From: Aphanomyces cochlioides
Lineage: Eukaryota; Oomycota; Saprolegniomycetes; Saprolegniales; Verrucalvaceae
Assembly: GCA_019828595.1 (NCBI GenBank)
Contig: JAHQRK010000009.1
Location: forward strand, 62,001 to 126,000
DNA length: 64,000 bases
Direction: 5' to 3'
Shown here: positions 22,694-34,442 of the stretch, in pieces
How the letters are laid out: every line of letters begins with the position of its first letter
How positions within the stretch are numbered: the first letter of the stretch is position 1
Notes under the pieces: generated by a model
Databases searched by the model: none
Told to the model about the DNA's origin: nothing
Seen by the model: the letters and a program-made list of their open reading frames with translations, nothing else
Translations under genes and position numbers: made by a program

Positions 22694-24491
22694 ATGGCAT
22701 CGGTCGCGCCGGTGGATCGTGAAAATCGTCCCCCGCCGCGAGTTCTCTTTTGTCGCGTCTCGCTCTTGTACACCGCTTTCTTCATTGTCAACCTCCTAGC
22801 TGTGGTAAGAGCATCTCTTAGTCTTGATGCTTCGATATGAGCTCGTTTCTTGTAGCCACTCAAAGTCTACATTACCGAGACAGTGCCTTGGAGGCTTCCC
22901 ACGACAGAATTCAACTCGTCTCGCGTGCTTGAATCGTTTCAAGAGCTTGCTCAGTCGTCCAAGAAGCCACTGGTTCGGACTACATGGGGCTATGTCCTCC
23001 GCTACACGCTCGACTTGCCAAGCTCCCCAGCGACTGATTGCACGCACTATATGCTTCAATTTCCAGGTACAAGAACCTGAGCTAGCCGTTGTTTGAGCAA
23101 GTCGTAGCGGCGCTGTTCTATGGCCCAGCACTTCGACAGCTAGCCTGCAACGTCATGGCGCACAATTCGACCTCGTACGCTTCCGAATGCGAATCTGCCT
23201 ACCTTGGCATGCTGTTCTTTGCCAACGCCTGCCTTTGGATTGAGCCCGCGGCGTCCAACAATGCCGTCGTCTTTACATTTGGGGGGACAACGTATGAACC
23301 ATGGATGTTTTGCTGGTTTAAATTCGCCGCGCGAATTGCGATGAGTCTGAGCATCCTACGGCTCATGTATCTCGACTACTACTGGCATTACAAGCCGCTC
23401 GTGGTGAATTTAAAGACGCTTGGGCTCTTGGGGGAACGCCACGCCATGTACTTGGTCGAGATGGGCGATCCAGCCTTCTTGATCTTTACGAATCCATGGA
23501 TGACGCTCCTCTTGGGCTTGCATTTCTACTTGGACATTGTTTTCGTCGGCTTGGCGTCCGTCCGAACGAGTCAACTGGTCGATTTTGGTGAATTCTGCCT
23601 CGGTTGTCTCTACTGTGCGTCGCTGGTATGGTCAATCGTGTGGCATTTCCTCGTGAAAACCTGTCTAGATGTGGTACGGCTACCTTGCGCTGCGCACTGC
23701 GACGTTCTTCGTGAAGCGATATCACTGGGAAGCTTACTGTCTTAGCGTCGATCCAGGGTATCTCGCATTGGCAGCGACCATCTACGCCGGGCCGTTGTTC
23801 TACACACTCTCCAACACTTGGTTCGTCTACTTTATTCAAAACATGCTCTCTTGGGTGCCAAATCCCGACCCCGACCGCGCGATTGACGTCGCCCCACGTA
23901 CGTTCCTGCGACTGCAACTCCAACCTCGCTGCTCTTGTAGTGTGCGTCATGATTGCAGTGTTGCACTGTGTCGTCCCGCTCGGATTTGCATTTGGCTATC
24001 CGTGGCTACAGCGTCGTCGTCAAGTTCGCCAGTATTTACAAGGCCCAACGACGGAAATGGCTGTGAACTACAGCGCCGAGGAGTACAACGATATCAAGGT
24101 CACGTTTCTCAAAGCCATGCTGCTCAAGATTCGCAAGCCACAAGCAGCGCCAAACGACCAAGCGCGACACGGTGGCTCGATTTATCACATGTACGCTGAA
24201 AACTCACGCTACAAGCGCCTGCCGCTCTTGAGCCATCGGGCATCCGACTGCTTTGTCGTGTGCTTGAACGACGATGGAAACCCCGTCGCGAGAGTGCGCT
24301 TGACGCTCCTCCACTGCTTGGACAGACAAGAGAAGGACCCGATTCGCGCGATTCACATTTGCCATTCGTGTGAACGAGCTCAAGCCAGCAGCGTCTGCAC
24401 GATCGATCAGTCCGCAAAGAGCTCGACGCAAGAAGAACCAAGTCGTCGATATGTCCATCAAGGTGCTCGCGGTTGTATTTGGGTCATGTAG
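22694..24491 (+). CDS. Polytopic membrane-family member C (intact, unknown function)
   Basis: Five exons (22694-22804, 22856-23066, 23102-23625, 23669-23897, 23941-24491) with 35-51 nt introns give 541 residues without a stop. About seven membrane segments are visible: VSLLYTAFFIVNLLAV near the start, LGMLFFANACLWIEP, FAARIAMSLSILRLMYL, PWMTLLLGLHFYLDIVFVG, FGEFCLGCLYCASL, LAATIYAGPLFYTLSNT and VCVMIAVLHCVVPLGF. A cytosolic C-terminal domain of about 165 residues has YKRLPLLSHRASDCFVVC and CLDRQEKDPIRAIHICHSC. Between the first two TMs is an outward region with DCTHYMLQFP. The motifs GDPAFLI, WVEP/WIEP and SHRxSDC define the family. I do not recognise any known family. Frames and intron phases agree with member B, which makes the model strong. 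Confidence 0.8.
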
Positions 24492-24508
24492 AACGTACAA
24501 CTTGAAGC

Positions 24509-24724
24509 TCATTCCTCCAAGCAGACCAAACCATCCATCCAGCATCTCTTCTCTGCAACTCCAGCGACATCCTGTCGAGCGTCTTCGTCTTTTTTAGATT
24601 TCGTCATCCATGCTGAGCAGCTTTCCTGGAGCTCACGCAAGGTAGAATTTCCTGGCAACTTCATTCCCATGAGCAAGGCCATCGATTGATCATGCAAACG
24701 TTGCCCCCCTCTGGCGACGACAGG
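24509..24724 (-). CDS. Possible 3' exon of an unrecognised gene
   Basis: The minus strand is open from a CTAG acceptor-like site at 24725-24728 to a TAG at 24509. The sequence is helical and charged (GNSTLRELQESCSAWMTKSKK) and looks coding. It would be convergent with member C, ending 17 bp from it. I could not find its upstream exon; it may be spurious. Confidence 0.25.
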   Translation of the reverse strand, partial: PVVARGGQRLHDQSMALLMGMKLPGNSTLRELQESCSAWMTKSKKDEDARQDVAGVAEKRCWMDGLVCLEE

Positions 24725-24929
24725 CTAGCAAGCTCTACTGGCGTCCAACATGCAGCAAATAGAGCTCTTCTCGTCGTATTGTTCCCCTTGAGAACGAGAT
24801 AGATAGCACCAGAGAGAAGAGATTACCTCCTGACCATCGTTGTCAATCGAATTTGTATCTTGAACAGTCATTAAGTCTATCATGACGATAAAACGTTTGG
24901 CTGGTCAACTAATAGCAGTCCTCACTCTA

Positions 24930-25681
24930 TTCCTCAATTCTTGCTAGCCAACGCTGATGGAAAGCCATACTCGACTTGCATCCATGCGAAAGGCTGCCTA
25001 GAGCTCCACGCTCTCTCGCTCCTTCAGCGCGCAGCATCTCTGAATTTGTCGAGTTAAGCTGGTCACTGCCGTATCTTGAACCGTTTTTAGCCCGTTCTCG
25101 CTGAAAAAATATCGAATCCTCGTGCTGGCCGATGGACTCGACGGTGGCCACTTGGTTGCTCTGCTGCGTCGGTTGTCGCCGCCACACACGTCGGTTAGCG
25201 CAGCTCTATGCGCAATTCGACATGATCCAAGCTATTTATCCAGGCATACTCCTCCCCAGACCGCAATCTCATCGATATCTCGATCGTAGGTACGACGTAC
25301 GTCTGTCTGTTCAACAACACGGGCGACATCGTGGCTCAAAAAGCGTCGTCTTGCGACTTGGCGCATCCTGAAGAATGGCCGCGGATCATCTCGGCGCTGC
25401 GGCGTTCCGTCGCTCTCTTTGGCGGGACGCTCCAAGTCCCAGACACGCAAGTTGTGCATATCCAAGGCGAGCGGCATCTCTTTTCATCCTACGGGCTTCC
25501 TGACCGACAACATGCAAGCTGCTCATGGCCGTGGCTCTCCACTGACTGTCGCTCTGTCTAGACATTGGCGTTCTACACCGTCATGGCCCCTGACGCGATG
25601 GCGAAATGGGATTGCGCGCAAGCCGACTTGAAACTCGAGCCCGTCTGTCGAGAACTCCATCGACTTCTTGTTCCCACTTAG
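24930..25681 (+). CDS. Unrecognised intron-containing gene, approximate limits
   Basis: The 3' part is clear. A frame containing IVGTTYVCLFNNTGDIVAQK and RRSVALFGGTLQVPD (about 25260-25513) joins through a 48-nt GC-AG intron (25514-25561, start GCAAGC) to TLAFYTVMAPDAMAKWDCAQ and ends VCRELHRLLVPT at 25681. The join keeps frame and removes an in-frame TAG. Upstream coding-like stretches (RSISEFVELSWSLPYLEPF near 25050, YRILVLADGLDGGHLVALL near 25110) lie in other frames, so one or two further introns are needed; I could not settle them. No domain is recognised; the beta-strand-rich end recalls small adaptor domains, but that is a guess. It ends 16 bp before the stop of the convergent PP1 gene. 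Confidence 0.5.
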
Positions 25682-25697
25682 CATGTTTTGAAAATTT

Positions 25698-26725
25698 TTA
25701 AGGCACAATGCTGTTGTCGTCCGCGGCGGTGGCGTTCTTGTTGGACGGCGGCGGCGCACTGACACTTTGACTTCGTTCCTTCTTCTCGGCCGGTTTGAGG
25801 ATTTGAAACGAACACATGAGCGTCGCGTCCACCGACATCATGGCGCCGGCGTTGTCAAACTCGCCGCAGTAGTTGGGCGCGCTAAAGAGCGTGACGAGTT
25901 GACGCTTGGCAAAGAATTCGTAGCCATCTTCGACGACTTGATGCGCACGGCAAATCAACTGAAGGTCGTGGCGTTTGAGGAATTGCGTGACAATGTCCGG
26001 GCCAAACGTGAACGAGATGCCGCGGTCGTTGTCGCCCCAGCCGAGAATATCTTTTTCAGGATCCGACCAGAGGAGATCGCTGAGCAAGCCCGTGTCCGGG
26101 ACGTCCGTCGGTCGAATGAAGCGGTTGATCTGGTCCATGTGCGTCAATTCGGGCGACAAGCCGCCGTGCATGCAAAAAATCTTCTCGTCGACGATCGCGG
26201 CGACTGGCAAGCAGTTGAAGCAGTCTGTGAATGTCTTCCAGAGTTTGATGTTGTATCGGCGCTTGCATTCGTCATAGAAGCCATATACGCGGTTGATCGC
26301 CGCGCATTCGTGGTTGCCGCGGAGGATAAAGAAGTTTTCAGGGTATTTGATCTTGTACGCAAGGAGGAGGCAGATCGTTTCCAAGCTCTGTTTGCCGCGG
26401 TCGACGTAGTCACTACAGAGAGAGCCACAGGATGAGAAACACAGAGACTGATGCGCGCGTACCCGAGGAAGAGATAGTTTGCATCGGGAGGAAACCCGCC
26501 ATATTCAAACAACCGGAGCAAGTCGTAGTACTGGCCATGAATGTCGCCGCAGATTTTGACCGGCGCTTCCAATTCTAGCAGCATCGGCTGGGACAAAAAG
26601 ATATCGCGCGACTGCATGCACAATGCCCGGATTTCAGTCTCGACCAAGTTTACTTGCTTTCCAGGACGCGCGCCACGCACGCTCAGGAGTTTGTCTATGA
26701 TGCTATCGACGTCTATTGGGTCCAT
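25698..26725 (-). CDS. Serine/threonine protein phosphatase PP1 catalytic subunit (copy 1)
   Basis: Two exons, 26725-26463 and 26412-25698, with a 50-nt intron (26462-26413), give 325 residues, the usual PP1 size. The metal-binding motifs are all present: GDIHGQ, GDYVDRG (made across the splice), GNHE, MHGGLSP and the late H in [13 protein letters not shown]. The active-site loop reads [19 protein letters not shown]. The C-terminus ([15 protein letters not shown] and on) is variable, as expected. Start at [11 protein letters not shown] fits the family; an upstream in-frame ATG (26812) would add 29 poorly conserved residues. PP1 dephosphorylates many substrates through regulatory subunits. A close paralogue lies at 48137-49176. 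Confidence 0.95.
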
Positions 26726-26812
26726 CTCTCTCTTTCTCTCTGAATTCTCTCCTCGCGCTCGACGCTCGATTACTGCCACAGCCAAAGTGGACTGCCAAAC
26801 CATTTGACACAC

Positions 26813-27345
26813 ATCAAGAAAAAAAAATTAAAAACATAAATAAGAAAACAATTAATTCATTAATTCAAATTATGAAATGATTATTTCAATTTTGAATTTT
26901 TCAAGAAAGGAGTGATCGATGGGCTCTCCGTTGTGCCTCCGGGCTGTAGCTCTTGCAGCAACTCCGATAGAGAAATTAGTGCCATAAGCATCTACTCGCA
27001 CTTGATGGTGGGGGACTGAGTTCACAACCTTACTGCACTATTTTTTACGTTTTAGAAGCCCATTGAGGAGTCTGACTTTGTCGGCATGGTGACGCGCAGA
27101 CAAGCGAAGGATATCCAGCTTTGGGGCTGCTTAAAATAGGCTCAAATTGCATGTTGGATTAACGTTGAGTCTCGATAATTGCCAACGTTATTCAAAACAC
27201 TCAGCTTCCAAGAGTGTCTCAGAGATGAACAGAGCTAGCCTACTTGGCCGGCCTGGAGTGTATGCAACCCTGCTTAACTGGTTGAGTAGGCTATATGGGG
27301 TTGAGATTTGTCGTTATTGTGTTTGATTATCTACGTTGTCAACTG
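26813..27345. other. PP1 upstream region, AT-rich; no gene
   Basis: 26820-26900 is AT-rich. The remainder has a short imperfect hairpin around AGCCTACT ... AGTAGGCT (27236-27290). No gene is supported. Confidence 0.4.
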
Positions 27346-27525
27346 TACTGTAATTGGTGGATTCATTGAGTAAATAGATAAATGAAATTGAGTTATTTAT
27401 TAAAGTACTGTAATTGGTGGATTCATTGAGTAAATAGATAAATGAAATTGAGTTATTTATTAAAGTACTGTAATTGGTGGATTCATTGAGTAAATAGATA
27501 AATGAAATTGAATTATTTATTAATA
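27346..27525. repeat. Three tandem copies of a 60 bp unit
   Basis: The unit beginning ACTGTAATTGGTGGATTCAT occurs at about 27347, 27407 and 27467 with almost no change. The unit length is a multiple of three, so an antisense open frame passes through it, but the frame has no other coding features. Confidence 0.9.
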
Positions 27526-29260
27526 TTCGTGAAGAAATATTCTTTGGTGAACAAATTATGTTTTGAGAGCTGACTCTTTCCACGACATTGTGTGCAAATG
27601 ACCAGACAAAACATTCGTCAATGTGATACTTGTTGAAGAACTTGAAATGCTTCTTGTGCGAATGTTGTCTGAAAACTTTTGCCAATTGGTCCGTCGTTGC
27701 AATATGTCCGACGCAACGTGTGATTGGTTGTTTCATGGACAAGTTTGAAACGCTGTGTCGATTGAGTTACATTGTACAGTACCGTATTACTTTGAGAAGG
27801 AAAATACTGTAGAACCTAGTATCTCTACAAATTTAATTTCAAACGTAATATAAATTTCCATAGTAGTGACTGGTTGGTTGCCATTTGTTGATTCTGGCGA
27901 CAAAGTCCGACACAGACAAGCCTGCAACCCGGCCCAGAGGACGTTCCAATCGTCTTGGAATAGGTCGCAATCCCAATCAACACAAAATCACACCAATATC
28001 GTACCGAGATAGAAACACAGTGTTGATTGGCTGGTTTTGATACTATGTAGCCTGTAACATTCAATATAGCCTCTTTAAAATGATATTTTAAAAATTACTT
28101 GAAATTTGTATGCGTCTTAAAAATCCGGATGAATTTCTGTTATCCGGTGTACATGGGTGTCTGTCTACCCAAAAGGAATGCGGTACAATAGAGTCATCTT
28201 TCTTGGATGCAAGAGAAGTCTATCAAAATTGTATCATCTTCATTATTGACAGAAGGTTGGAAATGCCAACGAAGACAGAGCTTTATGGACTGTTTTCGTA
28301 TCAACCTTAACGTTAGTTTCTGCTTCATACTGAGATTTTAAAGTGGCTAAAATATTCACAGCAGTGAGTCTGAATCGGTTATCATACTAGCAAATGGAAT
28401 ATGCTTGGAGCTGACACGTAGAAATACATTATGACCTATCGAAAAGCAAATGATCCGGTATCAAGTTTGGTGTTATCCGACAAAGTCGATAAAGCTATAC
28501 ACTGTACAGTATATTCTCGCTAAATCTCGGTTCTTGTTCAAATGTGAAATGGCGAAGACAAGAGAGAAACGAAGATAGGCGGTCATACGGATAACCTATT
28601 CCAATTATACGTACGACTTGTGTCTTCATTCTTGCACCAGTCAAGCCTATGCGAGATCGAAGTGAGGCGTGACAGCTAACAACGTTTGCCATGTGCCAGC
28701 GAAGATAAGGTCGCTGGATGACAAGACATGAATGAAAGTACGCGAAAACGAAACAATAAAGCAGTAGAAAGCTCGCTCAGGGCGGCAGACTGTCATTCAT
28801 GATTTCTTTTGAAGTTGTTATTGTGATTTCCGTCCAAATTTGCCAATTTCAGGCGATATGTTCAATCGCCTGGAAATCGTCCGGACAATATGATTGGCTA
28901 AAAATAATTTTACTATCAATTGATTGGCTGAAAACTGACCTAAGTTTGTGAGAGAAAAGCTGCAAATCTCACGTCATCTCTATAACTCTGAACAACCTTC
29001 CACAGCGACCCCACCTCGAAGAGAATTCCACGTTATTCGGCGCCCCCCACGTTGAGCGTACAACGAGTGGAGAGGCCTCTGGCCTCGCCAGCGCAGCGAC
29101 AATTTCGTGTACCATCCCGATCAAGGCTTCAACCAAAGGTCAAAATAACCTTCTAAAATTGATATTTGTATTATATTTCGGAGGTCCGGCGATTTGCCGG
29201 CGGTTGATTCAACCAATCGCCGGAGGAAATTTTGAATAGAAAGCACAATAATTGATTCAA
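27526..29260. other. No recognisable gene
   Basis: AT-rich DNA with only short open frames (under 80 codons without features). Small palindromes occur at 28850-28885 (AGGCGAT/ATCGCCT) and at 29178-29222 (CCGGCGAT / ATCGCCGG), which suggest element debris. Confidence 0.45.
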
Positions 29261-29473
29261 GGGAAAATGTCAAACGGTGTATAATTTATCAAAATATTGA
29301 CAAATTGAGTAAAATGTTTGCAAAATGTGTATAACGTCCATCACTCATTTGCCATTTGGTGAAAGCCACCATAATGAACACCCTATTACTCAGAGTGCTT
29401 GTTTTAGCCTAGCTCTAATTTACACATTTTTTGATAATATTTTGATAAATTTAACACCTTTTGACATTTACCC
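29261..29473. mobile_element. 213 bp MITE-like element
   Basis: GGGAAAATGTCAAACGGTGT at the left end matches the complement of the right end (GGGTAAATGTCAAAAGGTGT), and the inverted repeat continues through TTTATCAAAATATT for about 45 bp. The flanks are similar (TTGATTCAA and TCAGTTCAA) but not identical, so a 9-bp duplication is only possible. No coding capacity. Confidence 0.65.
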
Positions 29474-29995
29474 TCAGTTCAATAAAGAATTTCTTGAATT
29501 CACCGAAAATAGCGAAGTCAAGAGAAAATCGAATGTCGGAGAAAGCGAAAATTAGCGAGAATATACTGTACTAGTACATGATAATTCATTTTCGGAACTT
29601 ATTTCCACAGACAAGGTACTCACTGAAACTCGAACATAGGTATTGTCACAAATCGAGCGTGTTTTCCATTTTCCTGGCGTCTAGGGGTGCCTGGCTCTGC
29701 CTCATCGAACGCCCCCTTGGATAAATAATGCATAAGGACATGTTTTTAATGTGAGTTATTCCACGCGTGCTTTTGGACGCTTTGACAAATTCCTGCCATA
29801 TGCACCGCATCTTTTAACGTTACCTGTTTTCGAAACCACCAACACTTCGAGAGGTACTACTCTGTCCCATTTTATTGTGTGGTTTGGCTTAATCCTATCC
29901 CTAATTCGAAAGTAATATCATTGGTAGATTAAATTATACAATCTGATTGGAAGAAATATATTCGAAATAAAAGTGAATTGCCTTAAATCAAGGTG

Positions 29996-31294
29996 CTATT
30001 TGAGAAGAACGAGCGCAGCCGTCGTTGCCGCTTCTTGAGAGCATTCATAAGAGCTGGGCAAGCCATGTCCATGTCGTCTAAGTTGGCTTTTATTTGTATG
30101 GGGGATCTTGTATTGGTTATCACCAGCATGGAGCATCACCTGCTCCATGCATGCACACCAAGTATAAAATATGTTATCGAGAGTCTCACGACTTAACTCT
30201 AGAAATGATTCATGTACAGCATGCACAAGATCTTCTAGTGTCTTCGTTCGTTTCTTTTGCTGAAGCGACTGAATTGCGTTGAAGTAACCTAGATCTAGTA
30301 CATTTAGATCTGGTGACTGAGCCGGCTGGCAAACTTGACGTGGTGAACCAATGGCCAGCTCGCGGATGCGCGGAAGCGTTGTCGCACTGAAGGTACACAT
30401 GACGAACACCATCACGAGGCCACTTCTCTTCAGTCGCAGGTCGCACAAGTTCCTCCAAAAATTTCCTGAAAACAGGAGTAGTAACTGACAGAGGAGAAAG
30501 TTCAGGTGTACCAGCAACACGATTAGCTGACGATCGTCGAGCTGGAATGACCTCGGCAAAAGGCCAAATCTCCAACTTTCCATCAAACCAACAGTTACGG
30601 TGAGCATCCCAACGTGGCCGCGCGACAGCACAAAGAAACATCAATTGCCCAATGAAGCGCTTATTCTGCGCCGATCTTGGAGGTGGATTTTCCCATGGAG
30701 CCAAACAAAGGATCGCTTGATCTTGTCGACTTTAAAAATCTTCTCGTCGATGTGAATTGTGTCTTGAAAACTTGGAAACGAGAAAGACAAGACATCAGAG
30801 TTAGAATCATAAGATTGAATTAAGTGTTTTAAACAAAATTCAACCCTATTTTTCTTGTGCTCTTCTGTGAGGCGTGGTTTGATTGAATTCGACGAGTTCT
30901 TGAGAATGCCTTGGCTCATGTAACGATGTAGTGATGATTTTGGGATGCAGGTGTTGTACGAAGCACATCGGTATGTCTCTCTTTTTTCGAACTCAAGGTC
31001 GGACACAAGCGTTTGAACTTCGTGGGCATGACGAGGCTTGCGCCCGCACTTTTCATTGCGTTTCGGTTGCAGTTCGTTGAGCAAAGCAGCGTGATTCAGA
31101 TTTGGCCTGGCAACGGCCAGCAAGACTTTGGAGCAGTGGGACTTCCAGAGTGATGCAACTAGACTAGCACTGACAGAGTGCCGTTGGGCCACTTGTTTGA
31201 TGGCGCCATGCTTGAGCTTGCCGTCGGACGACTTGTCAGCGAGGTCCAGCAAGATGACCAACTTCACTGTTGGCGTCAAGTCCTTGCCGCGCAT
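29996..31294 (-). pseudogene. Mariner-type transposase pseudogene
   Basis: The frame starts at ATG 31294 with MRGKDLTPTVKLVILLDLAD and an HTH-like region, then KPRLTEEHKKNRVEF and the first catalytic block IHIDEKIF. It shifts near 30700 (SFVWLHGK becomes WENPPPRS) to a second frame with YLQCDNASAHP, and shifts again near 30345 to a third with AQSPDLNVLDLGYFN. These three blocks are the D, D and D of a mariner-like catalytic domain of the type common in oomycetes. Two shifts inactivate it. I could not fix the terminal repeats. Confidence 0.85.
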
Positions 31295-32058
31295 TGCAAA
31301 ATGAAAGTTTGCTGGCCATACGCAAGATGTTGGGTAATTATGTTTGACAGGTCTAGTCAGTTCAATTTCCTCTCAAATATTATGTATTTTTTAAATTTGC
31401 TATACAATATTCAAGTTCGGTGCTTTATTTTTATAACTAGTGAATTTTAATTTTTGTCCACAGAAATGGTTGGATTCCACTAGCTATTTGATTCGCCCAA
31501 TTGCAAGGTAGCAAAGTGGCTTCACTCGGCTTTCGATTGGTTCATTCCCTACACTGTAAAACATAATAATCGATTTTTGAAGGCAAATTCCCTGAAAATC
31601 ACACAATAATTTGGGACAGAGTAGTATTCGCCAATCAGATCTGGGATTATTTCCCTCAAAACACAGCGCATCAACTTCATGTGCCAGTTGCCTTTGCTTT
31701 CTCAAAGCGTTGAAAACAGTATTTTGTCTCACATGTGTTTGACTTTGCACATTTTGCAACAGGAGTTTTATAGGCCTTGTCGAAAAGGGTTGGAAAGAAT
31801 TTGTGTATTGGCATCTCGACTTGACTGAAAAATTTCCCATTTCGCAGTGCGTTCATGACGAAAATATGTCATAAAAAATAGACCAATTTGGTCCATTTCT
31901 TTATGGCATAGTTTGGCCAAAACTCCAGAAAATTGTGACACAAATTCTTTGAGAAGGTGGCATCCAGACAGTCAAAATTGAAAATTATGGTATATTTTGA
32001 ATTATGGCATTTTTTGGCTTTTTTATGCCATTTTTGGTGGCATCCAGACCCGCCCTTA
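31295..32058. other. Element flank; no gene
   Basis: A 118-codon minus frame (31840-31484) lacks family features. 31925-32050 contains GGTGGCATCCAGAC twice (31957 and 32037) around a low-complexity A/T core, probably a small decayed insertion. Confidence 0.4.
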
Positions 32059-32334
32059 GAGGCTGGTCTGGAAGCACACAAGATCAAACAGGAGCAAAAA
32101 AGAACTCGATCGAGTCGGCGCTGATTGGGTAATTTTTATGCGGATTTCGGATGTGATCGTATTTATTGTCAGTGGTGAGAAACAGAGGTGGCGAGCCTCT
32201 GTTTGGAAAACAAGCTCGACCAAGCAAGCAAACGGTAGTGATATGCGTTGGATGAGTCTCACAAAGCTGTTAGAAGCAGTGCCATAATGTCGAAGCGTGC
32301 CTCTTTCTCTTCTGCTGACGAAAGCTGATGCTCG

Positions 32335-33184
32335 ATGAACGTTGAAGACCAACAAGCCTTGAAGAAGGCCCGGACGGGCAGACCGAAGAAGTCTGACCAG
32401 AACAAGGAAGCAGCACGGTGGTCCGAGCAGTCGATTGAATGCTTGTTCGAGCTTAGATACAAGGTTCTAGCTCCACGATTTGACAACGTCAAGAGTACCC
32501 AGGCAAAGAAGGATGCCTATTTGATTTTGGCAACAGAGCTATCCAGTCGTGTCGGCTCGCCGTTTGATGCATCCCAAGTACAAAACAAGGTGAGAGTACA
32601 CGTTAACTTTAATGAATGTTCGAGTGTTTTTCCCATTGTAGTTGAATGATTTGCGGAGAAAATGGACGAGTCCGACTTTGAAACAAACGGGCAACGGTGG
32701 CTTGGTGAAGAGTCGACCACAATACTACGACATTATGTTAGACTATTGGGGAAGTAAACCTGGGCTCTCTCGATCTGCATTATTCTCAACTGATGAAGCC
32801 ATACAAGATGAAAATAGTGGCTTGTCGTCAGGGTCGTCGACTGAATCAAGTGAAGTTGAACCCACTCTTGCTGATACACCAAAGACAAATCCAGTGAATA
32901 CAAGCAGCTTCTCAAATCGAAGAACTACTAGCATCAAGCGGTCTAAGACAAATTTGACATCCCAAGCGGAGGCATTGATGATTGGCCTCGAAGCGGTTGG
33001 CTCTGGCTTGAATAAAATTGGAGAAGCCATGACGTCTACAAACAATACGGAAGTCGGTGCAACTCAGACGAATATGACGGATGTGATTGAAGCTCTTGAT
33101 CGTCAATCAGCCGCGTTACATCGTCAATCAAACCAACTAGATCAATTGATTCAACTCATGATAGCTCGTAATGCCGACAAGTAG
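32335..33184 (+). CDS. Harbinger Myb/SANT-like accessory protein
   Basis: Exons 32335-32589 and 32642-33184, joined through a 52-nt intron (GTGAGA ... TTGTAG), give 265 residues. A basic GRPKKS start precedes a trihelix/Myb-like region (ARWSEQSIECLFELRYKVL ... QVQNKLNDLRRKW, about 25-90), then a Ser/Thr-rich linker and a C-terminal coiled coil (DVIEALDRQSAALHRQSNQL). In Harbinger elements this protein binds the terminal repeats and recruits the transposase. An in-frame ATG 48 nt upstream (32287) is separated by a TGA, so the true start may have been there before mutation. Confidence 0.8.
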
Positions 33185-33263
33185 AGTTGAGTTACTGTAG
33201 TGATTAAGCTGAAGTAAACAGTTCATATCTACATTTTATTTCGCCGTTTATACATGACTCGTG

Positions 33264-34442
33264 CTAAATCAGCTCGTCTGTTGAACGCAGTTCACTGGTA
33301 ATATCAGTTGAATTCGTGGAGTAGTTGAAAGGCTGCGTGTACGAATTAACATCTCTTGATGGATCTTCATCAGCAAAAAGGGGATCATTGAAACACAAAA
33401 ACATGTTGTGCAAAACTGCACATGACGTCAACAACTTCAGCGTCTTGTCCAAGGTCTTTTCAGACATAACACCCCTGAGAATGCGTCAACGCTCCTTAAG
33501 TCTACCAAATGCGCACTCCACAACCATTCGAGAGCTAGATAGCATATAGTTGAAATACCTTTGTCTACTATTTAGTCGACCACCTTCCTCGTGAGTTAAA
33601 AAGGGGATCATTAACCACGGAAACAAGACGTATCCTGCATCGCCAATAATACAACATCCTGGCGGGATAAGAGATCTAATCGAATTCCCATATGACGACA
33701 ACTTCCAAATTTTCTTGTCAGAAAAGGATCCAGGTCGGATATCAATACTCATAAAAGCACCACGGTCATCCACAATAGCTTGAACATTGAGAAAAGGGTC
33801 CCCATGACAGTTGTAGAAGCCGTCAAAATCTTTAGGCCGTTGTATTTCAACCAAAGTTCCATCAACAGCACCGACTATACCAGGTATTCCATTTTTCGAC
33901 TTGAACCCCATTTCAATTTTCATCCATGCAGCCGAATTGCGTGGCAGATGAATCCAAGTCTTTGCGTTTTGCGAAAGGACACCGCTGAAGACGTCTATAA
34001 TGTCGACACACCAAGATTTAGACACGCCAAAAGCTCCAGCAACCTCCCGATAACCACCAGCGGATCCCACAAAGTACAAAAATATAGCCACCTTTTTCTC
34101 AAACGAATGGTGCTTGTTGCTTTGATTAACCTTGTAATCTTTCATCAACTTGTTGAGATACCCACAGACCATACCAAACGTCCGCTGGTTGCATCGAAGG
34201 TTGTCCATAAACCAGTGATTGTACATGGGGTCGTCATGCATCGCATCAAAATCGACTTGGGTCACTGTAAGAAGGTTATACTTGGATGCTTTTTTGCCAG
34301 ATCGGGTGGAAGACACGGCAATACATACACCGGCCATAGCCAAGGTCACTGCAGGAAGCATTGAGCCAAACAACATGACTCTCAACGAACTCAAATCCCC
34401 AAATGGAAACAAGGTTGCATCCCGACCATCGAATTTCGTCAC
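33264..34442 (-). pseudogene. Harbinger DDE transposase with one premature stop
   Basis: The frame from 34442 to 33264 covers 392 codons with a single TGA at 33486-33488. The DDE_4-type domain reads VGAVDGTLVEIQRP (first D), IIGDAGYVLFPWL (second D) and SSSRMVVECAFGRLKER (E), followed after the stop by RILRGV and CAVLHNMFL. The stop falls where other family members have Trp (KERW-RIL), so a TGG to TGA change is the likely cause. Everything else, including the HTH-like EVAGAFGVSKSWCVDII, is intact. Confidence 0.85.

Noticed and set aside
25767..26435. 222-codon plus-strand frame antisense to PP1 (and the like at 48338-48871)
   Set aside because: Both PP1 copies show the same antisense opening because of shared codon structure; the sense strand is certain.
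27346..27525. CRISPR-like array
   Set aside because: Three contiguous 60-bp units without spacers in a eukaryotic context; it is a simple tandem repeat.
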